Shown piece after piece: positions 8,072 to 18,394 of a stretch of DNA of 58,910 bases. The notes under the pieces are model-generated. The model saw nothing but the letters and a program-made list of their open reading frames with translations, was not told the DNA's origin and searched no databases. The DNA lies in the NCBI GenBank assembly GCA_948468275.1, contig CAOKHI010000005.1:1-58910 (forward strand), written 5' to 3'. Made by a program: the position numbers and the translations under genes. Positions within the stretch are counted from its first letter, which is position 1; every line of letters starts with the position of its first letter. The stretch is from an uncultured Clostridium sp. (GTDB taxonomy: Bacteria > Bacillota > Clostridia > TANB77 > CAG-508).

Positions 8072-10409
8072 TATGCAACACCTTCTCCGAGGTTTTGTTG
8101 TCATTAGTTTGTATAGTTCTGTATTTCGTGGGAATTTATTTACAAATGGAATTAGTGAACTTCCTATTTTTATTAGTCCCTCTCCTGCGTTTACATTTGT
8201 AATATAGCTCATTTGTAAGTCTGATATATTTAATAATTTTGCAAGCTCTACTCTATCTGTACTAGCTTGATTTAACATGATAATAAGCTCACTGTTTGCT
8301 AGCATTGTTCTTGCTGTATGGCTTTGCAACATATCTTCCACATTTTGCGTTATTCCCGTACAATATGCTCCGATATTTTCTCACTCTTTTCCATAAAGTG
8401 AATAAGAAGTTTGCTGAATATTCATATTGGAATAACAAGTAAATTTCATCAATAAAAATAAAGGTATTTCTACCTTTTGACCTATTCATTGTTATTCTAT
8501 TCAAAATGGAATCAAGCACAACTAACATTCCTATTGGTAATAGTTGTTTTCCAAGGTCTAAAATATCATAGCACACTAAACGATTATGCGTATCAACATT
8601 TGTAGATTTTGCAAAAGTGTTTAAACTACCATTTACAAATAATTCAATAGCAAGTGCTATTTCTTTTGCTTCTGGCTCTTGCTGTTTTAATAGTTCTTCA
8701 TAGAAGTCTTGTAGTGTAGGTGGTGTTCCTTGATAATTTCCTTGCTGATAGTATCTATACACACTTGCTGTGCATCTATCTATAATGGATTTTTGTTTTG
8801 CACCTAAATTATTACTTCCTACTAGCTGTTCGCATAGTGAAAGTATGAACTCTGATTTTAATATAATAGGATTTGCTCCATCTCCATAATCTTTATTCAT
8901 GTCCATAGCATTGATATGATTTCCACTTGTTGCTGATATTTTTATTACTTCTCCACCTAATGATTTTACAAGTGAACTTGCTTCCCTTTCTGGATCTACA
9001 ATTATTACATCTGCATTAGGATCTTTCAATATTATAGAAACTATTTCTTCTTTTGCTATGAAACTCTTTCCACTACCACTAACACCTAAAATAAAGCTAT
9101 TTCCGTTCAATAATTGCTTTCTATCTGCAATAATCATATTTTTGCTAATGACATTTTGACCATAATATATTCCGTTTTCGTGTCTTATTTCTTGTACTCT
9201 AAATGGCATAAATACTGCTAAACTTTCTGTTGTAAGTGTTCTTAATGTGTCAATTTTTCTTACACCAAATGGCATAGCTGTATTTAAGCCATCAAGTTGC
9301 TGAAATTTTAGCACACCAAACTGACATAAATGTTTTCTTGCTATTGTTAGTAATGCTTCTGTGTCATTATCTAGTTCTTCTTTGCTTTCTGCTGTATGCA
9401 CCATTGTAAGAACTGATATAAACATTCTTTGATCACGAGTTATTAAGTCATCTAAAAATTCCTTTGACTGTTCTCTTTGTTGTTCCATATCATAAGGAAT
9501 AATTGCTGAAAAATTGTTATTTGCATTTTGTCGTCTTTGCCAATTCGTGATATTAGTTTCTATTCCTAATCTTCTATTCTCTGCTTCTCTAACTGCCTCA
9601 TCCATAGGTATTGGTATTACATCAATACTCATCATCATATTTTTATTTATATCTGTTAATTCTGCTACCATACTGTCCTTAATATAGCTTGCATACTCTT
9701 TCAAAAATATAACTCTGCCATATCTATTTCCAATTTTGAAATAATCACTTTCAAATTCCATAGAATCTGGACAAATAAAATCCTTAAAGCTATGTCCTTT
9801 TCTCATATTAGTTATCATATCAAAATTAAATGAAGTTTCTTCTCCTACCCTATAAAAGTCATGGAATATTCTTAATCTTTCTACTGCATCTAATTCAATA
9901 CATATAGAGCCTAATTCTTTAAAATGGTTTATTAAGTCTGTTCCTACTCTTGCAAAGTAATTTTTTGCTTCTTCTATGCTCTTTTTATCAACTGATATTG
10001 TTACAAATTTTTCTTGTACTATACCATTTGAAGCTGTTGCTTTGTCTAGTAGCATTTTATTATATTCTTTTCTAAATTTATCTAGCTCATCATTCTCCAT
10101 AGGTAATAGCATAGTTTCTTCAAAGTCAATTTTATTTAATCTTCTATTGATTATAGTTATTTTAGTAGTAGCACCTGTATCAAATGAATTTAATAACTCT
10201 GAATATTCTAAAAACATTGCTTCTTTATCATCTCTACTTGCTACTGCATAATTTATATCACTAAATTTGTAACATTTTGAATACTTATTTTTCCCAATAA
10301 AAAAGATGCCATCTTCCCATATTGCCTTAATAGGAATGGCATCTTGCACACTTCGTGGTATGACAAACTTTTCTTTGTCTTGTTTGAATAATTTATTTAA
10401 TGTTTTCAA
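8071..10409 (-). CDS. virB4: VirB4-family conjugation ATPase, two +1 CGG-Gly frameshifts
   Basis: Reads as 778 residues once the extra C (plus-strand G) at 8372 and at 8089 is skipped: (2339-2)/3 is an integer. The first frame has Walker A GVSGSGKS at 442-449 and Walker B FIFIDE near 650. After 8372 the family sequence resumes as KYGAYCTGITQNVEDML, and after 8089 it ends TTKPGEGVA-stop. Without the shifts the conserved C-terminus, including the TQ-NVEDML segment, is lost. Both shifts precede GGA (Gly). Start is TTG at 10409. VirB4 energises the type IV secretion channel. Confidence 0.85.
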
Positions 10410-10791
10410 TACTTTGCGAATCCTCCTTGTTTTTAATTTTTCTCTCTTTTTTTACTTTTCTATTTTCTATATTTTTCAAATCTTCGTAATATAAGTTTAT
10501 TGGCTTGAAAGTTAATCTTTTAGGTGTAAGTATCATTGATTTAATCCAAGCTGCAACAAACTTTTCTGCTGTCATTCCATTATATTTAATAAAACCTAGT
10601 GCTGCGAATGGTGCTGCACCTAATATGCAAACCCATGATAAAGTTTCAATTCCACAATAAGGTTTTAATATAAAATATAGAGCCACTGCTACTACACAAG
10701 CACATATAGAAAAAATGAACTGCCTTAATGATAGTCCAAAAAATATGCTTTCTGTGTATTCTCTTATTTCTCTATTGATTTTTACTTCCAA
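10393..10791 (-). CDS. prgI: PrgI-family membrane protein
   Basis: 132 residues, TTG start at 10791. Typical PrgI order: an N-terminal KINREIREY segment, two adjacent hydrophobic helices (about 26-45 and 50-68), then a basic tail. PrgI-like proteins are VirB3 counterparts and always precede VirB4 in Gram-positive ICEs, as here (17-bp overlap). Confidence 0.85.
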   Translation of the reverse strand: MEVKINREIREYTESIFFGLSLRQFIFSICACVVAVALYFILKPYCGIETLSWVCILGAAPFAALGFIKYNGMTAEKFVAAWIKSMILTPKRLTFKPINLYYEDLKNIENRKVKKERKIKNKEDSQSIENIK

Positions 10792-11607
10792 TTATCGTGC
10801 CTCTCTTCCTTTTTTATTTCTAGCAAAACTCTCTACTATTTCAACTTTGATGTTCTCTTTTAATAGTCTGTCTGGCTCTCCATAAAAACTATTATTACTC
10901 GAAGTACATAAGGCAATTTCGCCCTTGCCTAAATTAGTGTCTTTATAAACTTTTCCGTTTTTATCTTTATAAACAGGTCTGTCCCAGTTATCTATTCCAA
11001 TAAATTTTACCTTTAAAATTTCTTTTAATTTAGGTTTTCTTATTGTAACTTTTATATCTTTTTCATTGCATTTGTTTTCTTCTGCTAATTGCTTAATAGT
11101 TGCTTCTCGTTCTCCTGCAAATTCATTGACAAAATCATAAGATAATATTTCTTTTCCATTTATGGAGAAAACTACTTCTTTCATTACTTCTTGATAAATT
11201 TGTTCTGGAGTCATATTCATATCTACATTTCCATCAAAAATATGAAGTCCTTTTTTTGTTACTTCACACCAAGTCCCCTCTTTATGAATTGAATAACCAT
11301 TTATTACTTTATGGCTATTTTCATTTACTTTTTCTTTTGGTTTATCTTGTAATTGCTCTATCGTATATACTTCTGTATTTCTAGCTGAAAATTCCTCAAA
11401 ATCTATAAAATTATTATAGTATTTATTGCCAAATTTTAATTCCTTATCTGTAATAATAGAGCCTATTCTATTTACTAAAACACTTTTCTCAATAGTTGCA
11501 ATTTCTCCACCCTCATCACTATGTCTTAAATCATAACAATATAAGCCTTTGCTTTCTATTTTCTGCTTTTCTGCATTATCTTTGTAACTTGTAACTAAAT
11601 ATTTCAT
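10792..11607 (-). CDS. ICE protein with LPD-like domains
   Basis: 271 residues from ATG 11607. Soluble. The C-terminal third contains KFIGIDNWDRPVYKD and a YKDTNLG segment that resemble the large-polyvalent-protein-associated (LPD) domains seen in mobile-element proteins; I am not certain which. Function unknown. Lies between PrgI and another unknown ICE gene, in the same operon. Confidence 0.6.
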   Translation of the reverse strand: MKYLVTSYKDNAEKQKIESKGLYCYDLRHSDEGGEIATIEKSVLVNRIGSIITDKELKFGNKYYNNFIDFEEFSARNTEVYTIEQLQDKPKEKVNENSHKVINGYSIHKEGTWCEVTKKGLHIFDGNVDMNMTPEQIYQEVMKEVVFSINGKEILSYDFVNEFAGEREATIKQLAEENKCNEKDIKVTIRKPKLKEILKVKFIGIDNWDRPVYKDKNGKVYKDTNLGKGEIALCTSSNNSFYGEPDRLLKENIKVEIVESFARNKKGREAR

Positions 11608-11611
11608 TTCC

Positions 11612-12487
11612 CTACCTTTCCATGCTTTTTTCTGGCACAAGTTTCATTTTCCTTTTAAAACTCTCTTTATATTCTTCTTGTACCTTTTGTGAAATCTGTT
11701 CTAAATAAATTCCCATTTTTGTACTGCATTTCTTATTTCCATCTATTATTTTATAAAAGCAATCCCTTGTTTTGAAGTTATAACTTTTTAATCTGTTGTT
11801 TATAAAGCCTTGTGTTGCTAGTGGGATTTTTATTCCATATATTTTTGCTAAATATAGAATATTATTTTGTATCGTTCTACCACTATATTTATCATCTTTA
11901 TAAAACTCAAAGTCCTCAACTGAAACCATTTCTCCAATAAAGATTTTATATTTCATTTCTTTTAATGCTTTTTTGAATCTATCATTTACAGCTTTTATCT
12001 TTTCTTGTTCTTTTCGTTCCTGTTCTTGCCTTTCTTGTTCTTGTTCTCTATCTCTATTTTCTTCAAATGTTCTTCTACTTTCTTTTGCTTGTTCATAAAT
12101 CTCTGGAAAATGCCTATGGATATATTCTAATTCACATTTATTAAAGTATTTATTTTGTTCTATTTTCTTTTGCCAGAATCCTTTTAAATCAATATTTTTA
12201 TAAGCATTTGTTATATCTTTTTTATATTCTTCAATTCTAGTTTGTTCTTCATTTTCTATAACTTCATTGTTTACAAATAGCTGAAATTTAATAGGTGCTA
12301 TTCCTAATTTCCAATATTCATTGTTCTTGTCCTTAATCAGAAAATCTTGAGCATAAAAGTCTTTTTCTTCTTTTAATATTGAGATTTCTATATCATTAAA
12401 ATTGATTGATACTACTTTTTTATTTTTACAAGTCAATTCATTATTCTCAATATGCCATACTTTTGCTATTTTTGTTTGTTCTTGCAA
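11612..12487 (-). CDS. ICE protein of unknown function with central coiled coil
   Basis: 291 residues, TTG start at 12487. The N-terminal about 90 residues are beta-rich (LPD25-like by feel only). A Glu/Gln/Arg-rich coiled coil (EQEQERQEQERKEQEK) lies near 150-170, followed by a basic helical C-terminus. No membrane segment. Function unknown. Confidence 0.55.
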   Translation of the reverse strand: MQEQTKIAKVWHIENNELTCKNKKVVSINFNDIEISILKEEKDFYAQDFLIKDKNNEYWKLGIAPIKFQLFVNNEVIENEEQTRIEEYKKDITNAYKNIDLKGFWQKKIEQNKYFNKCELEYIHRHFPEIYEQAKESRRTFEENRDREQEQERQEQERKEQEKIKAVNDRFKKALKEMKYKIFIGEMVSVEDFEFYKDDKYSGRTIQNNILYLAKIYGIKIPLATQGFINNRLKSYNFKTRDCFYKIIDGNKKCSTKMGIYLEQISQKVQEEYKESFKRKMKLVPEKSMER

Positions 12488-12512
12488 TTTTATCTCTCCC
12501 TATCTCTATTTT

Positions 12513-13347
12513 TTATAATCCTAACATTTCTCTTACTAATCTATCTGATATTTTGACTGTACCTACCAATACTAGCATATTAAATATCAATTCTCCGTAT
12601 ATATTTCCATACCATTGTTACTGCTGCTGCGTTTGCATCTACTACTGGTGGGCTTGCTGCAAACAATGAAAAAATTATACATGATAGCATTATAATTACA
12701 CCCTCTAGGCATACTGCACTATAACCTTTTATAAAGCTCTTGCCTATGTTTTGTGTTGGCTCTCCACCAAAACTTGCAAATGCTATTGGAGATATTGCTG
12801 TATATAAATAGATTTTGAAAAATCTTCCGATAAACTGTAAGAATCATTACAAATGACAATACCGTTATGAATAGTCCTCCGTATTAGTGTTACTGCCCAT
12901 AATGGTATGCTTTCAAAGAAATTACAGGCTTCTACTGCTGATATAATTTCATTTGGCAGAACTGTGTTTGTTGCTCCACCTAATCCAGCTGCACTCATTA
13001 CTGTACTTGCTAAACCTTGCACAATCTTAAAAATTGCCATCATAAGTTCCAAACCATAAGTTACTAATACTTTTGCAACTGCAAATCGTATAAAAAGTTT
13101 GAGGGCATGTTCTGGCTTTTTTACTTCTGCAAAACTTCCGACAAGTTTTCATTACTCCTACAACAAAAAACAATACAAGTAATGCTAATGCAATGGCTTG
13201 TACTGCTCCATGTATATTTGTTATTACATTCCAGATAGTTCCACCTTTAAAATCAACTGGCGATTGTGATACAAGTGTCCATATTTCACTTAATTTTGAG
13301 TTCCATGTTTCTATTGCATTTTGTAGGTTTCCTACTACCCAATTCAA
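12513..13347 (-). CDS. virB6: VirB6-like polytopic membrane protein, four +1 CGG-Gly frameshifts
   Basis: Extra C bases at 13140, 12881, 12829 and 12597 break the frame. Skipping them gives 276 residues plus stop (831 nt). The restored protein has about six hydrophobic helices and runs through conserved segments MKTCGSFAEVKKPEHA, VTLIGGLF, LTVYGRFFKI and YIGELIFNMLV, ending MLGL. Each shift precedes GGA. Without recoding, translation stops just after residue 70. VirB6 proteins form the inner-membrane part of the secretion channel. The TTG at 13347 is the likely start; an in-frame ATA lies directly before it. Confidence 0.85.
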
Positions 13348-13360
13348 TATCTACCACCTC

Positions 13361-13660
13361 CTAACTTTGTTTTGAATACTTGATATACTCCTTTTGTTTT
13401 TTATTTCTCATTTTTGCTGTTTCTTCATCTCTTAATTCTGGATTTTTCTCTTGTAGTTTTCTTCGACACCTTGTAATGCTTTCAAAACTTATTCCTTTGT
13501 TTTTTGCATTAAACATTACTGTTGCAAACTGTTTTCCTACTTCATAAGGATATAATTTGCTTATTACTTGTAATATTAAGTAACAGTCATCTTCTCTTGC
13601 AAGTTTATCTTTTCGTAGTATTTCTTCTACTACTGTTTCTAATTTTTTTAGTTCTGCTAT
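13361..13660 (-). CDS. Small conserved ICE protein starting at AUA
   Basis: 99 residues, AELKKLETVVEEIL to KYSKQS. No ATG, GTG or TTG lies in frame upstream; the ATA at 13660 overlaps the TAG of the MT-A70 gene (ATAG) and is preceded by GGAG. Related ICE proteins begin MAELKK, so the start is probably AUA. It is basic and helical with ISFESITRCRRKL, and may bind nucleic acid, but its function is unknown. It ends just before the virB6 ribosome site. Confidence 0.65.
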   Translation of the reverse strand: MAELKKLETVVEEILRKDKLAREDDCYLILQVISKLYPYEVGKQFATVMFNAKNKGISFESITRCRRKLQEKNPELRDEETAKMRNKKQKEYIKYSKQS

Positions 13661-14232
13661 TTCTCATCATCTCCATATTCCATTAAATCAATATCGCATT
13701 TTACTTCATTTCCCCATGAATCCCAACCATTTACTTTTTGTCTTGCAAATAGTTCTACTCTTGGTATATCTCCTAACAACTCTACAATTCTCTTTCTTGT
13801 TTCATCTGGCTTTTTACTGTGTTCCTCAACTGGAGATACTATTACTTGATGCACTTTTGCTGATATTCTTTTAGGTTTACCTTTTGTTGCTAATATACAT
13901 ATCTCTGCATTAGCTCTAGTCCAAAAACCTAATCCCCAAAATAATGATGGTGTTTTCTTATTTTGCTTAATCCATACGAAAGCAACTGTTTTATATTTAA
14001 AACCCCAATTTTCCAAAACTTTTAGTCCTTCTACTAATGTTGGAAAAGTCATCCACATAAAAAGGACACAGTCTTTATCTGCTATTTTTTCTACTGGTAG
14101 TTTGCATATATCTTCTATACTCATTGTAGAATAATGATTTTCTGCTGAACGACCTTTGCCTTTATCTGAATATACTTTATATTGCCATGGTGGATCTGCA
14201 TAAATGATTTTATATTTTTTATTTTCTTCTAT
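13657..14232 (-). CDS. MT-A70-type adenine methyltransferase starting at AUA
   Basis: 191 residues with the catalytic DPPW at residues 13-16 and the family pattern (YKTVAFVWIKQNKK, then FWTRANAEICILATKG, ARQKVNGWDSWGNEV). DPPW lies upstream of the first in-frame ATG (14124), so translation must begin earlier. After the in-frame stop at about 14246 only GGA GGT AAT TTT ATA precede the gene. Hence ATA at 14232, with GGAGGT seven bases upstream, is the probable start. It likely makes N6-methyladenine in DNA, perhaps protecting the ICE on entry. Confidence 0.8.
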   Translation of the reverse strand: MEENKKYKIIYADPPWQYKVYSDKGKGRSAENHYSTMSIEDICKLPVEKIADKDCVLFMWMTFPTLVEGLKVLENWGFKYKTVAFVWIKQNKKTPSLFWGLGFWTRANAEICILATKGKPKRISAKVHQVIVSPVEEHSKKPDETRKRIVELLGDIPRVELFARQKVNGWDSWGNEVKCDIDLMEYGDDEK

Positions 14233-14256
14233 AAAATTACCTCCTTAAAGCTGTTT

Positions 14257-14291
14257 AGGAGTAGATTATTTTTTCTTAATAGCCTACTCCT
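14257..14291. other. Stem-loop between maff2 and the methylase gene
   Basis: AGGAGTAG and CTACTCCT (8 bp) enclose a 19-nt AT-rich loop. On the minus-strand transcript no U-run follows, so it is unlikely to terminate that operon. It may be a processing or stabilising structure. On the plus strand it is followed by TTTATTTTT and could stop antisense transcripts. Confidence 0.45.
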
Positions 14292-14299
14292 TTTATTTT

Positions 14300-14621
14300 T
14301 TAACCACCTGTTATAATGTTTAGGATTTCCTTTGCGAAAGTAATAACTACTCCTCCGTGCCAATGTCATGAAACCATTAGCTCGCTGTGATGGATCGTGT
14401 GATTTTAATGACATACCAACTTGTACTACTCCGAATCCTAAAATAATCATTCCAACTGCTCTTATAAGTCCAAAAATAAAATCTGACAAATTATTTATTA
14501 CTGTTAATGGCTCATCTGCTGCAAATACATGAGATGCTTGTGCTACAAATAATGCAACAATATACAAAATAATTATGCAAGATCTTTTTAATATTTTTAA
14601 TAAAGTTTTTTTCTTTTTCAA
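14300..14621 (-). CDS. Maff2-family membrane protein, one +1 CGG-Gly frameshift
   Basis: 106 residues after skipping the extra C at 14357: the sequence continues MTLAGGVVITFAKEILN to a TAA at 14300. In the unshifted frame it ends in unrelated residues. It has an N-terminal signal-anchor (about 8-33), a second membrane helix (FIFGLIRAVGMIILGFG) and the family motif SHDPSQRANGF. Maff2 proteins are small subunits of Gram-positive conjugation channels, coded next to VirB6 and VirD4 as here. Confidence 0.82.
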
Positions 14622-14622
14622 T

Positions 14623-16408
14623 TTATGATACCTCCCTAATAAATTCTTCTAATTCTTCTTCTGATAGGAGTTCATAATTTTCTAGTAATTGTTCTTTTTC
14701 AAATGTATCTATCTCATTTTCTTCAATATCTTCATCTAGCACAATAATAGAAGCTGTTGCTTTATCTACTTTTCCATGAATATAAGTCTCTCCTTTGCCA
14801 TCAGTAGTCAAAGCTACATTAGGGTGTTTTAATATATCATATTTTAGGTCTTTAACTGGTCTTTCTCCACGAATAAAAAGAAGTGCATACTTATTGTCAA
14901 GTAAACGCACTTCATCTGGAGTCATAAGTTCTCTTCCTGCAAGTTGATAATTTGTCGAATAATTGCCACTTCTACCAGAGCTTTTTCCATGTGTGTCTAA
15001 ATCTATTGTTTCTTTTCCGTAGGAGTTCTGAAACATATTTATGAGTACTTTGCTCGTTTCCACCTAAATACAAAAAGGTATCGCAATTTCCGTACGATAG
15101 ATTCCCATTGCTTTTCAAACAGTGCTTTAAGTTGTGCTAAATTTTGGAGAATGATAGATACTGATACTGACCTTGATCTCATGACACTTAAAATTTTGTC
15201 AAAATCATCTGGCAGACTTACATTTGCGAACTCATCCATTACAAAATGGACATGGGTTGGCAAACTTCCACCATACTTATGGTCAGCAATATAGAATAAT
15301 TGTTGAAATAATTGTGTGTATAATATACTTACTAGAAAATTAAAACTCGTGTCATTGTCTGGAATTAGGGCAAACAATGCCACTTTTTTTTCGCCTAAAC
15401 TAGGCAAATCTAATTCATCAATTTTTACTATGTTTGCAAGACTCTCTAAATTAAATTTTTCTAATCTCGCAGCAAGTGTAATTTGAATTGATTTTAATGT
15501 TTTTGCAGAGCCTGACCTATAATTTCTATAATACTTTAGAGCAATATGCTCTGGGTTATTATATTCTAATTTATCAAATAGAATATCTAATGCACTTATA
15601 GGATTTTCTTGTTCTTCATTTACATCTCCTGCTCTTAACATTTCCATTACCATTGGAAAGTTTTGTTCATCTTCTGGAGCTTCATATTTGAGATAAAATA
15701 TAAGTGCTAGCAATAACATACTAGCTGCCGTGTCCCAAAACGGATCTTGGCTCTGACTTCCGTTTAGGTGTCGTGCTTTTAAAAAGGTTTGTTACCAACC
15801 TTTGAACATCATTATCTGTCTTTAAATATTTAAAAGGGTTATAGCAATGACTTTTTTCCATATTGATTAAGTCAAGCACTCTTACCTCATACCCTTTTTT
15901 CTCTAATAAATTCCCCGTATCTCGCAAAATTTCGCCGTTTAGGATCTAGGATTACATACGAACTTGAGCCACATTGCATTACATTTGGCTTACCGATAGA
16001 ATCTTGTTTTACCTGCACCGACTACCGACCACAAATTAAAACATTAAGATTTCTTCTATGTTGTTTTCCATTTAAACCTATTGCTACATTTTGCGTTAAT
16101 ATTTTATTATCATTAAATGGCTTTTGCCTATATTTTTTATTAAGTACACTTGCTATACCCCACTTGGCAGAGCCGTGTTCTTCTCTTCTTCTATAATTCT
16201 TTTTTGTAGATTCATATATACTTATTCCTAATACATAAAAGCATATAAAAATAAGAATAGTTTTTATGCTATTCTCACACCATATCAGATTAAATGGATT
16301 TTCCATTATTTTTGAAAAATTATTTATTATTCCTATTATTCCATTATTTATATATGGTGCAATTAGAATAGCTACCCATACTACTGGAATTATACCTAAT
16401 ATATACAA
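14623..16408 (-). CDS. virD4: VirD4/TraG-type coupling ATPase, seven +1 CGG-Gly frameshifts
   Basis: Extra C bases at 16027, 16020, 15995, 15937, 15762, 15092 and 15019; removing them gives 592 residues plus stop (1779 nt). Two membrane helices open the protein. The restored Walker A is GGSGAGKT at about 127-134, interrupted twice by the extra C. Other restored segments: RFYGKPNVM, LDPKGEILRDTG, TTPKGSQSQDPFWD, VGNCDTFLYLGG and LLGKETIDLDTHGKSSG. HFVMDEFAN is the Walker B-like segment. It would link the relaxosome to the channel. The start is uncertain: TTG 16408 has no good ribosome site, and an ATG at about 16425 is out of frame behind an A6 run. Confidence 0.88.
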
Positions 16409-16427
16409 AAACTCATTTGTTTTTTCA

Positions 16428-16625
16428 TTATCTCTCGTTACTTACTCTTTCCCTTTGAAATATAGTTCTTTTTCTGATGGGGATATTTAATAGTCTTAAT
16501 AATAATTCATTTACAAACTCTGTTGATTTGTTTTCTCTTATTAACTTTGTACGAAGTTCGTTAAGGGAATTTATTATCATTCCATATTCGTACTTATTTA
16601 ATATTACTACTCTTTGTTCTTCCAA
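16428..16625 (-). CDS. Small ICE protein of unknown function
   Basis: 65 residues, TTG start behind AGGAGAAAG. One amphipathic helical region (YEYGMIINSLNELRTKL) and a basic tail. It lies between the ArdC-like gene and virD4, in the same operon. Not recognised. Confidence 0.6.
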   Translation of the reverse strand: MEEQRVVILNKYEYGMIINSLNELRTKLIRENKSTEFVNELLLRLLNIPIRKRTIFQRERVSNER

Positions 16626-16637
16626 TACATCTTTCTC

Positions 16638-17522
16638 CTATCTTGCTTGTTCTTTTTCTCTACTTTGTTTTGCAAGTAGTTCTATACAATGACTTGTTCT
16701 TCCACTTATATTTTCCATTGCATCATGAATTGGCTCTAATTCTTCTCTTATTTCCTTTGCTGATAACTCCTTTAGTTCATAAGGAATATCAGTTACATTA
16801 TAATTTGAAACATCTATGCCATATTTTTTGCAAACCATATAAGATACACAATTAGCTTTGAAAGCATCTAATTCTGTATTTTCTCCTATTTCTTGTTTTG
16901 CAAGTTCTTGTGTTACTTCATGGAAAATTTGTGGTGCTTCTGCACCTCTTGCAATATATAATACATCTTTTTCTGAATCATACAATGCACTTCTATCTGT
17001 ATTTGGTATTTCATTTACTACTTCTACCTTTGCTTGGCTACTATTTAAAAATACTCTTAATAATAATTTATTATCATATCTCATTATAGGATTTGGTTTC
17101 TTTCTTATACTAACTTGTGATATATCAGTTAAGTATTTTACATTATAATTTGTTGCCTTTGTGCCATCTTCTCTCATATAAGAATCTGCTGGCTCTAATA
17201 TTTTTATATCATTTTTACGATTTTTCTTTGGAAATCCACCTACATTTGTCCAACTATCATAATCTCTTAAAACTGTTGCTTCTGGCATTTGTGCTGTTAT
17301 TAGTAAACTATTTCCTACTGAATATTGCTCAAACTTACTTTGAGTATCTAAATATTTCTTAAATTCTTGCCCTTCTTGTACGATCTTTTCTGCTGTTGTA
17401 TCAATTAGTGCATATACTCCTTGTTTTTCTTGTTTTTTATATTCAATCCATTCTTCTTTATTATATTGTCTATTTTTCTTGCTATAATTATCAAATACTT
17501 GGTCTAATTCTCCCATGTTCAT
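16638..17522 (-). CDS. ArdC-like protein (ssDNA-binding plus degenerate zincin)
   Basis: 294 residues. Residues about 20-160 resemble the ArdC N-terminal ssDNA-binding domain (YSVGNSLLITAQMPEAT, then SWTNVGGFPKK). A zincin-like part follows with HEVTQELA instead of HExxH, so metalloprotease activity is doubtful. ArdC proteins protect entering DNA from restriction. The ATG overlaps the stop of pcfB (ATGA). Confidence 0.65.
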   Translation of the reverse strand: MNMGELDQVFDNYSKKNRQYNKEEWIEYKKQEKQGVYALIDTTAEKIVQEGQEFKKYLDTQSKFEQYSVGNSLLITAQMPEATVLRDYDSWTNVGGFPKKNRKNDIKILEPADSYMREDGTKATNYNVKYLTDISQVSIRKKPNPIMRYDNKLLLRVFLNSSQAKVEVVNEIPNTDRSALYDSEKDVLYIARGAEAPQIFHEVTQELAKQEIGENTELDAFKANCVSYMVCKKYGIDVSNYNVTDIPYELKELSAKEIREELEPIHDAMENISGRTSHCIELLAKQSREKEQAR

Positions 17523-18394
17523 TTACCTCTTTCCTTATTTCCTATTTCTATTTTTGGTGTTTGTACTTGTGGCATTTCTACCATAATACTTTCTTTTGAT
17601 TTTTGAGCTTTCTTCAATTCCGTTTCAACCTTTAACTCTGCTTCTGCTTCTTTTAATTTCTTCTTAACAGATTCTTTTTGTGCAGGTTTAGTAACCCCCT
17701 CGGAATTGTTTTTGCTCTTCAAGGAAGGCTCTGACGGAGGGTTTTTTTCCGTTTTTGCTACTTCGGGGTTTTGATTTTCATTTTCCTTTGGTTTAGAAAA
17801 AATATCATCTACCATAGCTTCATTTATTTGTGTTCTTTCCTCTCCTACATCTGGTGCATTATCTGACAAATCTTTTTCATTTTTATTAGCAACTTTTTCC
17901 TTTTCAATTTCTGTTTGAATTGATGCTTTGTCAAAAGTACACAACTTATACCTTTCTATTACTCTGTTTACTTGTGGTGCATCTTTTGCTCTAACAATAA
18001 TATCTACTACATCATTTTCTGCTGTTTCTTTTTCATTAACTTTATTATCTTTATTAACCTCATCAATGTTGTTCTTTTCATTTTTTAGATTTTTTTTCTT
18101 TCCTTTATTGGATTTGTCTGCTAAAACACAGAATTGTATTCCATATCTTTTAGCTTCATGACAGAAAGTCTTTAAATCTTCTTTTTTAACTGAAAATATC
18201 TTTAATTCATTATCACTTTTTAGCATATTGGTTAATCTAGTCTTTCCTTTAGATACTTTTTTTCTATCTTGTGATATAGTATATAATGCAACAGCAATAT
18301 TTTTCGCAGCTGCACCACTTATTTTTGCAACTATTTCCATTCCTTCTAGTGTTAGTCTAATGGTTTGTTCTGCTGAATCACTTGATATACTCAC
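17519..18394 (-). CDS. pcfB: PcfB-family protein
   Basis: 291 residues from GTG 18394 (GGAGAAAG upstream). The N-terminal about 130 residues carry the PcfB signature (ISGAAAKNIAVALYTIS, then SVKKEDLKTFCHEAKRYG). The remainder is a long, highly charged, low-complexity tail. PcfB is a relaxosome accessory of pCF10-type systems that interacts with the coupling protein. It overlaps the relaxase end by 17 bp. Confidence 0.8.
   Translation of the reverse strand: MSISSDSAEQTIRLTLEGMEIVAKISGAAAKNIAVALYTISQDRKKVSKGKTRLTNMLKSDNELKIFSVKKEDLKTFCHEAKRYGIQFCVLADKSNKGKKKNLKNEKNNIDEVNKDNKVNEKETAENDVVDIIVRAKDAPQVNRVIERYKLCTFDKASIQTEIEKEKVANKNEKDLSDNAPDVGEERTQINEAMVDDIFSKPKENENQNPEVAKTEKNPPSEPSLKSKNNSEGVTKPAQKESVKKKLKEAEAELKVETELKKAQKSKESIMVEMPQVQTPKIEIGNKERGK

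Noticed and set aside
14431..14445. TTCGGA in maff2 as a further inserted C
   Set aside because: TTC-GGA reads in frame as Phe-Gly of the family motif ILGFGVVQ; removing C would break the gene. The same holds for GTC-GGC (29078), GAC-GGA and TAC-GGA elsewhere.
15945..15965. Possible three-base insertion (extra Ser) in virD4 near GSSSYVILD
   Set aside because: In frame and could be natural variation; nothing shows a recoding event.
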